The position numbers and the translations under genes were made by a program. Shown here one piece after another: positions 1-8,497 of a DNA stretch of 64,000 nt. Source of the stretch: Streptomyces aurantiacus JA 4570 (GTDB lineage: Bacteria; Actinomycetota; Actinomycetes; Streptomycetales; Streptomycetaceae); assembly GCF_000414115.1 (NCBI RefSeq), contig NZ_AOPZ01000069.1:1-64000 (forward strand), given 5' to 3'. Numbering within the stretch: the stretch's first letter is position 1; each line of letters opens with the position of its first letter. The notes under the pieces are model-generated. The model searched no databases, was not told the origin of the DNA, and saw only the letters and a list, made by a program, of their open reading frames with translations.

Positions 1-1
1 G

Positions 2-523
2 TTCCGCCTCGCCGCCGGGCGGCCGGTGCCCGAACCCGGCAGGTCCGGCGCGGCCGGAGCCGGACAAGGCGCGGGCGGCGGCTTCGGCTCGGGCACCGCG
101 TGGCACGGCGCGGGCGAGCGCCCCCGCTGCCCGGTCCTGGTCGTCCGCACCCTCGACCCGTCCCTCGCACCCCTGCTGCCCGCACTCGCGGCCCTGGTCG
201 CCGAGACCGGCAGCGTCCTCTCCCATCTCGCCGTCCTCGCCCGCGAGTACGACGTACCCACAGCCGTGGGCGTCCCCGACGCGGTCGAACGCTTCCCGGA
301 GGGGACACGGATGTCCGTGGACGGGGGAACGGGGGCGGTGGACGAGATACGCGTGACGGCCTTGGCCGAGGCGACGGAGCGCGTCACGGAGGGGGCCGGG
401 GGCAGCGTGCGTACGGACTCGGCTGGAGGCGGCGCGAGCATGGACGCGCCGGCCGGTCCCCGCGACGGTGACGGCCCGCTGCCGCCCGGCTGTCCCGACT
501 ACCGGGAGGGCATGGCGTCATGA
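2..523 (+). CDS. PEP-utilising enzyme, C-terminal part (5' end outside window)
   Basis: C-terminal end of a protein whose start lies off the left edge; the frame is open to base 2. The recognisable part is the swivelling phosphohistidine domain of PEP-utilising enzymes (PEP synthase, pyruvate phosphate dikinase, rifampin phosphotransferase). The segment SHLAVLAREYDVPTAVGV carries the His (codon 224-226) that in this family shuttles phosphate between the ATP-grasp and PEP sites. After it comes a Gly/Ala/Thr-rich tail of about 60 residues with no visible fold. The stop overlaps the ATG of the next gene (ATGA), so the two are probably translationally coupled. The substrate cannot be told without the N-terminal part. 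Confidence 0.75.
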   Translation, partial: FRLAAGRPVPEPGRSGAAGAGQGAGGGFGSGTAWHGAGERPRCPVLVVRTLDPSLAPLLPALAALVAETGSVLSHLAVLAREYDVPTAVGVPDAVERFPEGTRMSVDGGTGAVDEIRVTALAEATERVTEGAGGSVRTDSAGGGASMDAPAGPRDGDGPLPPGCPDYREGMAS

Positions 524-1446
524 GGTACGTGAGCTACCTGTTCGGCGGCCTCACCGCCGCCTCGGCCGCCACCTACAGCGTGGTCTACCTCACCCGCTGG
601 GAGTGGCAGCGCGCCCTCATCTGCGGGGTGCTGCTCCTGGTCGTCGAAGGTCTGCTCGTCTGCACGGTGCTCCTGAGCCGCCTCGGCCGCCTCGAACGGC
701 AGGTGGCCGCATCGGGAGAGCGCACCGAGGAGGTGTGGCGCAGGCTGCGCGAGACCGGCGCGGAGCAGCGGGGCTCGGCACGGTTCCGCTGGCTGGAGCC
801 GTACGACCCCGACGGCACCCACCGCACGTACGTCTTCGTGCCCGTCCTGATGGCGGCCGGAGTGCTGCTGTCCGGCGTCGCGTGGATCGTACAGAAGATC
901 GCGGCGGCCACCGCCCGCCACGGAGCCGAACGCCGGCTCGCCGGGCGTCTCACCCGGCTGACCGCGCCCCCGCTGAACGAACTCGGCGTTCTCTCAAGGG
1001 AGTTGGAGGAAACCCAGGCCGTGCCACGGCCCCGCGCCGCCCGGGCGTTCGTCGTGACCGCCGTCGTCGCGGCGTGCGGACTGCTGCTCGCCCTCCTCGT
1101 GGACACGCTGTCCGACGCCACGCAGACCCGCCCGGGAACGGCACACGGCTCCGCCGCGACCACCGTCGTCTACCAGGTCGAGGTGCGCGGCACCGACAGC
1201 GCGGACGCCCGCGCGCTCGCCGCGCGCGAGCTGTGGGAGCGGTGTCGGCGCTCCACTGCCGCCCTCAACGTGCGGGCACCGCTGACCCGTCTGGGGACGG
1301 ACGTCTGGGCCGGGGTGATACGTCCCGCCCTGTCCGAGCACGACGTCATGCGGCTCAGCGGATGTCTTGGCGACACGACAGCGCAACGCACCCGGGCGAA
1401 GGTACTCGGCGAGAGCCAGGTGCGGTCCGGCCACCGCGACGAGTGA
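520..1446 (+). CDS. membrane protein of unknown function coupled to the PEP-utilising enzyme
   Basis: 308 residues. Hydrophobic stretches near residues 4-24, 31-52, 105-126 and 172-192 predict four membrane helices, in two pairs separated by charged, helix-prone segments. The last 110 residues are soluble and hydrophilic and include two Cys. No family is recognised. The ATG overlaps the upstream stop by 4 bases, which implies coupled translation with the PEP-utilising enzyme and suggests a membrane partner or anchor for it. That role is inference from position only. Confidence 0.7.
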   Translation: MRYVSYLFGGLTAASAATYSVVYLTRWEWQRALICGVLLLVVEGLLVCTVLLSRLGRLERQVAASGERTEEVWRRLRETGAEQRGSARFRWLEPYDPDGTHRTYVFVPVLMAAGVLLSGVAWIVQKIAAATARHGAERRLAGRLTRLTAPPLNELGVLSRELEETQAVPRPRAARAFVVTAVVAACGLLLALLVDTLSDATQTRPGTAHGSAATTVVYQVEVRGTDSADARALAARELWERCRRSTAALNVRAPLTRLGTDVWAGVIRPALSEHDVMRLSGCLGDTTAQRTRAKVLGESQVRSGHRDE

Positions 1447-1565
1447 GGTGCCAGGGGGCATCAGGGGTGTTGAGCGGGGCCAAAGTGCCTGGTGAGACGG
1501 CCGGAGCCGGTCGCCGGGGGTGCTGGACGCGGGTAGCCTGAAAGGCGCGGGGGCCACCCTTCCCC

Positions 1566-2375
1566 GTGTCCCCGTCCCCGCTTCCTTCCGCCCCGATCCG
1601 GCCCGCGCCCACGCGTACGCCGTCAGGTGGTGACCGTTTGTCGTCCGCTGCCGCACCCGCCCGTGCCGCCGCCCTCCTCGCCTCCGCGCGCGCCGCCGGT
1701 GCCCGGGCGTGGGGCGGACTGAAACCCCGGCACCCGATCACACGCCGCGCGCTGAAAGCCGTCGTCCTGTGCGTCCTCGGCTACACGGTCTTCTGGCTCA
1801 CCTCGGCCCTCGGCGTGCTCGCGGTGTCGGCCTGGGCCGGTGAACACGCCCCGGACGACGGCGAATTGGCCGGCATCAAGCACTTCCAGCCCGTCGACGA
1901 CCGGCTGTGGCGCGGCTCCGCGCCCAGCCCGGACGGCTACCGGGCCCTCGCGGCGCACGGCATCCGCACCGTGGTGGACCTGCGCGCGGAGGACCTGAGC
2001 GGCGCCGCGCTCGCCCAGCCGAAGCGCACCGGACTGCACGTCGTCCGCATGCCGATCCGCGACGGACAGACCCCCGACGGCCGGCAGGTGGACCGTTTCC
2101 TGCGCGTCGTCGCGGAAGCGGACGGGCCGGTCTTCGTGCACTGCGGCGCGGGCGTCGGCCGCACCGGGTCGATGGCCGCCGCCTATCTGGTCCGCACCGG
2201 GCAGGCCACGTCCCGCCAGGCGGCGCTGCGCACGCTCGCCGTGGGCCCGCCGTCCCTGGAGCAGATCTACTACGTGCTGAGCGCCGACCGGCACGCCAGC
2301 CGGCAGCCACCCGGAGTCGTCTCGCTGATCAGCCGCATCGCCGACGCGCCCCGCCGCATCAAAGCCTCGCTCTGA
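1566..2375 (+). CDS. membrane-anchored tyrosine / dual-specificity phosphatase
   Basis: 269 residues from a GTG start. An N-terminal Ala/Arg-rich segment is followed by one membrane helix (about residues 58-86) and then a cysteine-phosphatase domain. The signature HCGAGVGRTGS gives the nucleophile Cys193 and phosphate-binding Arg199 (CX5R). VVDLRAEDL upstream fits the strand that leads into the fold. The catalytic domain should lie on the side of the membrane after the single helix, which with an Arg-rich N-terminus inside would be the outer face. It is convergent with a second, unrelated-looking tyrosine phosphatase 21 bases away. Target not known. Confidence 0.8.
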   Translation: MSPSPLPSAPIRPAPTRTPSGGDRLSSAAAPARAAALLASARAAGARAWGGLKPRHPITRRALKAVVLCVLGYTVFWLTSALGVLAVSAWAGEHAPDDGELAGIKHFQPVDDRLWRGSAPSPDGYRALAAHGIRTVVDLRAEDLSGAALAQPKRTGLHVVRMPIRDGQTPDGRQVDRFLRVVAEADGPVFVHCGAGVGRTGSMAAAYLVRTGQATSRQAALRTLAVGPPSLEQIYYVLSADRHASRQPPGVVSLISRIADAPRRIKASL

Positions 2376-2396
2376 GAGCCTGTCTTCGAACCCCCG

Positions 2397-3653
2397 CTAG
2401 TCGTCGCTGAGCCGCTTCTGCAGGAGCGTGACCGCGTACCGCCCGGCGACGCCGCCGTCCTTGGCCGGGAGCTCGCCGACGTCCTCGTACCCTGCGTCTG
2501 CGTAGTACGCCCGCAGCCGCGGGTTGTTGGCGCGGCAGTCCAAGCGGCACAGGTCGCGCCCGGCGGCGCGGATGCGGCGCTCGGCGTGGGCGAGCATGCG
2601 CCGCCCGGTGCCGGCGGGCGCGACGAGGCGGTCCGTCATCAGACGGTGCACATAACCCGCGGTCGGCGGCTGCGGGCCCCAGGCCGCCGGGTCGTCCCAC
2701 CACAGCTCCCAGGCGCCCGCGACCGGTCCTTCCGGGCCGAGCGTCGCGATCCAGATCTCGCTGTCCGCGAGGCGGGCGCGGAAGTACTCCTCGCCCAGCT
2801 CGCCCGGCTCCCACTGGGCGATGCCCCGCGCGATCTGCCAGCGCGCCGCCTCGTCCCGCAGCCGTACGAGCACAGGGGCGTCGGATGTGTCGGCGCGCCG
2901 GAAGGACAGCTCGCGCCCGGCCTCCGGCTCGAGCAGATTCCGGCGCAGCGCGGCCACCAACTCGTCGTCGGCGCCGAGGAGATGGGTGGCGTACGCGCGC
3001 AGGGAGCCGTACCGCTCGGCCATCCCGGCGAGGAACAGCCGCATGACCTCGGCGGGCGCGCGCCCGTAGCCCGGCCACACCCGGTCCCGGTCGGGGTTGG
3101 CGGCGCGCCAGTCCGCGAGGAGACGGTCCGATGCCAGCTCGGTGAGGGCGAAGTCCTCGACGATGTCGGCCTCGGCGACGCCGAGCAGGGCGAGCACCAG
3201 GGCGGCGAGCAGGCCCGTGCGGTCCTTGCCGGAGGCGCAGTGGAACACCACCGGGCCCGCCCCGCCGTCGGCGATCACTTCGAGGGCGCGGCGCAGCTCC
3301 TTGACGCCGTCCTCCGCGACCTCCAGGTAGCGTTCCGCGAGGTACGGACCCGTCGCCACGTCCGGGCCCAACGAGGGCTGGTCGTAGGGGCGGTGCTCGA
3401 TGCTCAGGTTGTGGTAGGCGAACGACGGGTGCCGGGGGACCCGTCCCTTCGCCTCGATCTCCCACGGATAGCGCAGATCGATGACGGTGCGGACACCCAG
3501 GGCGAGGAAGCGGTCCCAGTCGGCGTCCCGCAGCTTGCTCAGCGAGTCGGACCGGTACACCTGCCCCCACCGCACCCCGCGGCCGTCCTCAGTGACATAG
3601 CCGCCCAGGTCACGGAAGTTGTGCAGCCGCCGGAAAGGTATGTGTCTCTTCAC
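2397..3653 (-). CDS. tyrosine phosphatase fused to GNAT acetyltransferase
   Basis: 418 residues. The start chosen is the GTG at 3653, just before HIPFRRLHNFRDLGGY, the usual opening of this phosphatase family; the frame is open further upstream, but that stretch lies in the intergenic region and then opposite the next gene. Residues 1-245 are a Tyr_phosphatase3-type domain with HCASGKDRTG (Cys139, Arg145). Residues 250-418 are a GNAT N-acetyltransferase domain with an acetyl-CoA loop APAGTGRRML and a typical RANNPRLRAYY segment near the end. The frame runs through both with no stop or shift, so this is a true fusion and not two genes. The family is normally about 250 residues without the GNAT part. 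Substrates of both halves are unknown. Confidence 0.82.
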   Translation of the reverse strand: MKRHIPFRRLHNFRDLGGYVTEDGRGVRWGQVYRSDSLSKLRDADWDRFLALGVRTVIDLRYPWEIEAKGRVPRHPSFAYHNLSIEHRPYDQPSLGPDVATGPYLAERYLEVAEDGVKELRRALEVIADGGAGPVVFHCASGKDRTGLLAALVLALLGVAEADIVEDFALTELASDRLLADWRAANPDRDRVWPGYGRAPAEVMRLFLAGMAERYGSLRAYATHLLGADDELVAALRRNLLEPEAGRELSFRRADTSDAPVLVRLRDEAARWQIARGIAQWEPGELGEEYFRARLADSEIWIATLGPEGPVAGAWELWWDDPAAWGPQPPTAGYVHRLMTDRLVAPAGTGRRMLAHAERRIRAAGRDLCRLDCRANNPRLRAYYADAGYEDVGELPAKDGGVAGRYAVTLLQKRLSDD

Positions 3654-3778
3654 AGTGCGGCAGCCTACGTCCGTGCGGGCCGCACGCGCCGCGACGAAGA
3701 TCACCGGCTGTCCGGGCGTGCGTTTCGCGCCAAGGAGCCTGGACAAAGCGGCCTTTCCGTGCTCTGTCCCGGCCCCGG

Positions 3779-4576
3779 CTACCGGCCGCCTACCCGTACG
3801 GGCTTCGCCACCTGTGGAACCTGCTTGAGGGAGATGCCGAAGTGCGTCTCGTACGCCGCAAGGACCTCGGTGTCCGTGGCGAGTTCCGTGACGTCGCGCT
3901 CGCCGCCGGTGGTGACGGTGAGCTTGTTGCCGCCGAGCGTCACGCGGCCGGTCTCGGTGACGAGGCTGCACACCAGCGACTGCGTGAAGTGCGACTTCGG
4001 TGACGTGCGGTGGTACCACGCGCCGGAGACGAAGTCCTCCAGCGCGCGCGGACGCTGGTCGATCACGTACTGCGGCTTGCCGTCCTTGAAGACGTCCAGG
4101 TCACCGCCGGGCGCGTCGGCGATGCGGAACGTGCCGCCGGGGTCGCCCTGTTCACCGCGCTCGGACAGGTCGAGCGGCAGGTGGCTGTGGGTGCCGAAGC
4201 CGATGTCGGCAAGGCGGTCACCGCCGTCCTCCGTCCGTACCCGCAGCGCCAGGTGGTCGTACGGAATGCCCGGCAGGCCGTCGTCGCCGTACACCCGGGC
4301 CTGCAACAGCGTGACCTCGAAGCCGAGCGCGGCGAGCAGCGCCGCGAAGGCGCCGTTGAGTTCGTAGCAGAACCCGCCGCGCCGCCGGTCGACGACCTTC
4401 GCGAGCAGGTCCTGCTCCGTGAGGTCGACCTCCTCGCCGAGGTGGATGGAGAGGTTCTCGAAGGGAACGCTGCGCACATGCGCGAGGTGCAGCTCGCGCA
4501 AGGCCGACGCGGTCGGGGCTGCGGGGCGCTCGACGCCGATGCGCCGCAGATAGGCGGCTGTCTGTGCGGTATCCAT
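3779..4576 (-). CDS. nat: arylamine N-acetyltransferase
   Basis: 265 residues, usual length for the family. It transfers acetyl (or in some actinomycetes propionyl or other acyl groups) from CoA to arylamines and hydrazines. The catalytic triad is visible: Cys70 in RRGGFCYELNG, His108 in YDHLALRV and Asp124 in LADIGFG. The start is the ATG of MDTAQTAAYL, which matches the usual N-terminus; the frame is open 13 codons further. It lies upstream of the phosphatase-GNAT gene on the same strand with a 125-bp gap. It could act in detoxification or in acylating an aromatic amine precursor. Confidence 0.92.
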   Translation of the reverse strand: MDTAQTAAYLRRIGVERPAAPTASALRELHLAHVRSVPFENLSIHLGEEVDLTEQDLLAKVVDRRRGGFCYELNGAFAALLAALGFEVTLLQARVYGDDGLPGIPYDHLALRVRTEDGGDRLADIGFGTHSHLPLDLSERGEQGDPGGTFRIADAPGGDLDVFKDGKPQYVIDQRPRALEDFVSGAWYHRTSPKSHFTQSLVCSLVTETGRVTLGGNKLTVTTGGERDVTELATDTEVLAAYETHFGISLKQVPQVAKPVRVGGR

Positions 4577-4669
4577 GGGCCAAGTCTCGCCGTCCGTGAC
4601 GGGCGGGGCCACCAACCACGGAAGGGGCGGCCCCCGTTCCCCGGCCCTAGGGCTTTGGCTTCCCCGGTC

Positions 4670-5599
4670 CTAGGACTTCGGTCCCGCCCGGCCCGGCTCC
4701 CCGAGCAGCCCACTGACCTGGGGAAACGCCGGGCGGGGCGGCGCGTCGGCTGGTGTGCTCCGGTCGGCGAGGAGCGCCAGGGCCGCGCGCGACGCCGACC
4801 CGGGGACCGTGTGCGCGACCACGACGGTCTGGTCGTCCGCGGTGCGCAGGGCCTGCTGGGTGACCGTGACGGCGCCGATCAGCGGGTGGTGCATGGCGTG
4901 CGGCGTCGCGTCGCATGCGCGTACCTGGTGGTCCGCCCACAGGCCGCTGAACTCGGCGCTCTTCATCGTCAGTTCACCGATCAGGGAGGCCAGCCGCGCG
5001 TCGTCGGGGTGGCGGCCCACCACCTCGCGGAGGTTGGCGACCACCGACCGCGCCTTCGTCTCCCAGTCGGCGTACAGCGCGCGCGTGTCCGGGTCGAGGA
5101 AGACGAGCGCGGCCATGTTGGGGCGGTTCGCGGCGTGGTCGGGGCCGTCGGCGGGCAGGTGGGCGGCGAACAGGGCGTGGCCGAGGGCGTTCCAGGCGAG
5201 GACGTCGGTGCGGCGGCCGAGGACGACGGCCGGTACGTCCGCGAGGGCGTCCAGGAGGTGCCGGGTGGCGTCGCTGAGGTGTTCGTCGGGCGGGCGGCGC
5301 AGGCCCTTGTGCCGCCGTGCGGCGCTCGCCGCCAGATCGTGCAGGTGACGGCGCTCCGACTCGTCCAGGCCGAGGGCGCGGGCGAGGGCGTCCAGGACCT
5401 CCGGCGAGGCGTTGTGGGACTGCCCCTGTTCGAGCCGGGAGTAGTACGAGGCGCTGACTCCCGCGAGCAGGGCCAGCTCCTCGCGGCGCAGCCCCGGCAC
5501 GCGGCGCCGCTCGCCGTACGTCTTGAGCCCGATGTCGTCCGGGTGCAGCCGTGACCTGCGGGCCTGCAGGAACGCGCCGAGCGTGCTCTGTCCGTCCAT
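4670..5599 (-). CDS. XRE-family regulator with MmyB-like ligand domain
   Basis: 309 residues. Residues about 8-85 form an XRE helix-turn-helix (ELALLAGVSASYYSRLEQG). The rest matches the MmyB-like ligand-binding domain found in many actinomycete regulators that sit divergently from a redox or hydrolase gene they control (NALGHALFA, RPNMAALVFLDPDTR). The start is ATG 5599; codons upstream read into the divergent gene. The promoter region of only 101 bp is shared with the metallo-hydrolase gene, and a near-palindrome TGACCCTgcgAGGGGTA within it resembles the operator type of this family. Probably represses the divergent hydrolase run. Confidence 0.88.
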   Translation of the reverse strand: MDGQSTLGAFLQARRSRLHPDDIGLKTYGERRRVPGLRREELALLAGVSASYYSRLEQGQSHNASPEVLDALARALGLDESERRHLHDLAASAARRHKGLRRPPDEHLSDATRHLLDALADVPAVVLGRRTDVLAWNALGHALFAAHLPADGPDHAANRPNMAALVFLDPDTRALYADWETKARSVVANLREVVGRHPDDARLASLIGELTMKSAEFSGLWADHQVRACDATPHAMHHPLIGAVTVTQQALRTADDQTVVVAHTVPGSASRAALALLADRSTPADAPPRPAFPQVSGLLGEPGRAGPKS

Positions 5600-5632
5600 G
5601 CGGCCCAGTATCGGCCCGGGGCGCGCCGGGAG

Positions 5633-5653
5633 CCTGACCCTGCGAGGGGTAGG
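5633..5653. promoter_or_regulatory. candidate operator of the XRE regulator
   Basis: Near-palindrome CCTGACCCTgcgAGGGGTAGG midway in the 101-bp gap between two divergent genes, the XRE regulator (start 5599) and the metallo-hydrolase (start 5701). Seven of the eight outer positions on each side pair after allowing one base of slack. Placement and symmetry suggest autoregulation plus control of the hydrolases. Inferred only from symmetry and position. Confidence 0.4.
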
Positions 5654-5700
5654 CAGCGGCGGGTGTGGCTGCGCCGCTGCGGCCGCCGGACGGTGGGTCC

Positions 5701-6747
5701 ATGAACCGGACAGCGAACCAAGCGGCAAACCGAGCGGTGGACCGGACAGCGGACCAGGCACCGGATCAGGCACCGGATCAGGCACCGGACGTCGTCCTCG
5801 GGCGGACCGTCGACCGCGTCGAACTGGGCGACGTCAGCGTCACCCGCGTCATCGAGTACTGCGGACCGGTCGGCCTGACCCCCGCCACCTTCTTCCCCGG
5901 CATCCCGGCCGACGCATGGCGGGGCGAGGAGGCCGCCTGGCTGCGGCCGGACTTCCTCGACGGCGGGACCGGCGTCGTACGCTCCGCCGTCCAGACCTGG
6001 CTGCTGCGCAGCGAGGGCAGGAACATCCTGATCGACACCGGGGTCGGCAACCACAAGGAGCGGCCCTACAGCCCGGTGTGGGCCCACCGGGACACGGGCT
6101 ATCTGGACCGCCTGGCCGCCGCGGGCGTCACCCCGCAGGACGTGGACGTCGTCGTCAACACCCACCTCCATGTGGATCACGTGGGCTGGAACACCCGCCT
6201 GGAAGGCCGGAGTTGGGTCCCGACGTTTCCCCGCGCCGTCCACCTGATGGCCCGGGACGACTTCGACTTCTGGAACCCGGCGAACGGGCACCGGTCGGTG
6301 CTGGGCCGCGGGAACCAGAACGTGTTCGAGGACAGCGTCGCCCCCGTCCGCGAGGCGGGCCAGACCCTGCTGTGGGAGGGCAGCCACCGGATCGACGCCA
6401 ACCTGCGCCTCGACCTCGCCCCCGGCCACACCCCCGGCTCGTCCGTGGTGACGCTGGAGTCGGGCGGCGACCGGGCGCTGTTCGTCGGCGACCTCCTGCA
6501 CAGCCCGGCGCAGGTGCTGTGGCCCGACTGCAACAGTTGCTTCTGCGAGGACCCGGCGGGCGCCCGCACCACACGGCGGCGGCTGCTCGGCTGGGCCGCC
6601 GACCACCACGCCCTCGTCGTCCCCGCCCACTTCGGCGGCCACGGCGCCCTGGAGGTCGCGCGCACGCCGGGCGCCTTCGCTCTCAAGGCGTGGGCGCCCC
6701 TGAGCCGGGCGTCCGGCACGGAGCGGAGGGAGGGCGCGGCCGCATGA
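5701..6747 (+). CDS. MBL-fold metallo-hydrolase
   Basis: 348 residues. A metallo-beta-lactamase-fold enzyme: the metal site THLHVDH has His155, His157, Asp159 and His160, with further ligands in LAPGHTPGSS, FVGDLL and PAHFGGHG. Family members hydrolyse lactones, phosphonates or thioesters; the substrate here is unknown. ATG 5701 is the likely start. The first 30 residues are low complexity with DQAP repeated three times from a 12-bp tandem repeat, so a start further in is possible. Divergent from the XRE regulator; its stop overlaps the next start (ATGA), so it is the first gene of a hydrolase operon. Confidence 0.85.
   Translation: MNRTANQAANRAVDRTADQAPDQAPDQAPDVVLGRTVDRVELGDVSVTRVIEYCGPVGLTPATFFPGIPADAWRGEEAAWLRPDFLDGGTGVVRSAVQTWLLRSEGRNILIDTGVGNHKERPYSPVWAHRDTGYLDRLAAAGVTPQDVDVVVNTHLHVDHVGWNTRLEGRSWVPTFPRAVHLMARDDFDFWNPANGHRSVLGRGNQNVFEDSVAPVREAGQTLLWEGSHRIDANLRLDLAPGHTPGSSVVTLESGGDRALFVGDLLHSPAQVLWPDCNSCFCEDPAGARTTRRRLLGWAADHHALVVPAHFGGHGALEVARTPGAFALKAWAPLSRASGTERREGAAA
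5752..5789 (+). repeat. 12-bp tandem repeat encoding DQAP x3
   Basis: Three copies of a 12-base unit (GATCAGGCACCG, first copy GACCAGGCACCG) at the 5' end of the metallo-hydrolase gene. The unit keeps the frame, so copy-number change would only lengthen a disordered N-terminal tail. Confidence 0.8.
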
Positions 6748-8294
6748 ACCGCACGCATCCGCCGGTGGCCACCGGCCCCGTGGTCACCACGGCCAACGGC
6801 CCGGTACGCGGCTTCGTACGCGACGGAGTCGCCGCCTTCCTCAACATCCCGTACGCTGCACCGCCGCGCGGCGCCGCCCGGTTCGCCGCGCCGGAGCCGC
6901 ACGCGCCGTGGACCGCCGTGCGCGACGCCACCACGCCGGGGCCGACCGCGCCGCAGGGCGAGCGCCGACTGGGCGGCCTCGACATGTCGCCCTACTTCGG
7001 CCCCGGCTGGGTCCGCGGCGACGACTACCTCACCGTCGACGTGCGCACCCCGGCCGCGGACCGAGGGGTGGCCGAACGGCCCCTCCCGGTCATGGTGTTC
7101 GTCCACGGGGGCGGCTTCGTCGCCGGGTCCACGAGGGCGGCGCTGTACGACGGCTCGGCGCTCGCCCGGGACGGCGTCGTCCTGGTGACCCTCAACTACC
7201 GCCTGGGCTTCCAGGGGTTCCTCGACCTGCCGGGGGCGCCCGCGAACCGCGGGCTCCTGGACGTGCGGGCCGCCCTGCGCTGGGTGCGCGACGAGATCGC
7301 CGCGTTCGGCGGGGACCCGCACGCGGTGACCGTCTTCGGGCAGTCCGCCGGGGCCACGCTGGTGGCCGCGCTCCTCGCGGACCCCGAGGCCACCGGCCTC
7401 TTCCGGCGCGCCGTCGTGCAGAGCGGCAGCGGGCTCGGCGCGTTCAGCCCCGAGCAGGCCGCCCGCGTCACCCGGGCCGCGGCGGCCGCGCTCGGCGTCG
7501 AGGCCCGCGCCGGGGCGTTCGCCGCCGTCCCCGACGAACGCCTCGTCGGCATCACACCGTCGCTCACGGGCCTCGATCTGCGCACGGCGAGCCACACCGA
7601 CCCGCTCATGGGCCTCAGCCCGCTCGGCCCGGTGCTCGCCGAACAGCCCGCCCACGCCCTGGCCGCACGCCCCGGCACACCCGATGTCGACCTCCTCGTC
7701 GGCACCACCGCGCAGGAGGGCAACCTCTACCTCGTGCCCCAAGGCGCGTACGCCGCCTCGACCGCCGCCGACGTCGAGGCCACCGCGGCCCGAGCGCACC
7801 CGCGCCCGGCGGAGCTTGTCGCCGCCCACCGCGCGGCCCGGCCCGGCGCGTCCTTCGGCGCACTGCGGTCCGGCATCCTCGCCGAGGCACTCTTCGGCGC
7901 GGGCAGCCGGGCCCTGGCCGACGCCCACGCGGCCAAGTCCCCGTCCCGCACGCACCGTTACGTGTTCGCCTGGCGGTCGCCCGCCCTCGGCGGAGCACTC
8001 GGCGCCGCCCACACCGTCGAGCTGCCCTTCGTCTTCGGCAGGACCGACCTGCCCGCGCTGTACGGCACCGACGGCGTCCTCGGCCCGGCCGCGCCACCGG
8101 CCGCCGCGGCCCGGCTCGCGGAACTCTCCGGCCGGATGCGGGCGGCCTGGGTCCGGTTCGCCGCGACGGGCGACCCGGGCTGGGAGCCGTACGACGACCG
8201 GCGCAGGGCGACGATGCGCATCGACGTCGCGTGGACCCCGGCCGACGATCCGGATGCCGCCGAGCGGGCCGCGTGGGGGCCGGGGTATGTATAG
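6744..8294 (+). CDS. type-B carboxylesterase / lipase family hydrolase
   Basis: 516 residues. The alpha/beta-hydrolase of the type-B carboxylesterase family shows the oxyanion motif HGGGF, the nucleophile elbow GQSAGA (Ser201) and a late His near residue 423 in AAHTVELPFVFG; the acid is probably in TAQEGN near 320. The N-terminal PVRGFVRDG...FLNIPYAAPP is the family signature. The ATG overlaps the metallo-hydrolase stop by 4 bases. Acts on carboxylic esters; substrate unknown. The three hydrolases in a row (metallo-hydrolase, esterase, epoxide hydrolase) under one regulator suggest a degradative or detoxifying role. Confidence 0.9.
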   Translation: MNRTHPPVATGPVVTTANGPVRGFVRDGVAAFLNIPYAAPPRGAARFAAPEPHAPWTAVRDATTPGPTAPQGERRLGGLDMSPYFGPGWVRGDDYLTVDVRTPAADRGVAERPLPVMVFVHGGGFVAGSTRAALYDGSALARDGVVLVTLNYRLGFQGFLDLPGAPANRGLLDVRAALRWVRDEIAAFGGDPHAVTVFGQSAGATLVAALLADPEATGLFRRAVVQSGSGLGAFSPEQAARVTRAAAAALGVEARAGAFAAVPDERLVGITPSLTGLDLRTASHTDPLMGLSPLGPVLAEQPAHALAARPGTPDVDLLVGTTAQEGNLYLVPQGAYAASTAADVEATAARAHPRPAELVAAHRAARPGASFGALRSGILAEALFGAGSRALADAHAAKSPSRTHRYVFAWRSPALGGALGAAHTVELPFVFGRTDLPALYGTDGVLGPAAPPAAAARLAELSGRMRAAWVRFAATGDPGWEPYDDRRRATMRIDVAWTPADDPDAAERAAWGPGYV

Positions 8295-8350
8295 TCGGGC
8301 TACGCCGCGCGGCACCTGTCCGCGCGAGCCCCACGAAGGAGGTGAGCCCG

Positions 8351-8422
8351 TTGCGTACGACTCCGCGTACGACCGCAGCCGACCGCACCGTCCGGGCCCT
8401 CCTGGCCGCCAACTGCGTCTGA
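8351..8422 (+). CDS. possible 23-residue peptide with strong ribosome-binding site
   Basis: A TTG-started reading frame of 23 codons ends in TGA 75 bases before the epoxide hydrolase ATG. It is preceded by GAAGGAGGTGA, close to a perfect Shine-Dalgarno, 5 bases from the TTG. The peptide is Thr/Arg/Ala-rich and ends LLAANCV. Such a strong site for so short a frame suggests a translated leader or regulatory peptide for the next gene. No known peptide family is recognised, and it could also be chance. Confidence 0.45.
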   Translation: MRTTPRTTAADRTVRALLAANCV

Positions 8423-8497
8423 ACGCACGGCAGTTCGCCCAGGAGCGCACGGCTCGGCCCGCGCCGAAGCATTCCCGTACTCCTGAGCGAAGGAACC

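Noticed and set aside
2397..3653. Phosphatase and GNAT read as two genes joined by a sequencing error
   Set aside because: The junction has no homopolymer, the frame is unbroken, and neither a stop for the first nor a ribosome-binding site for the second half is found nearby.
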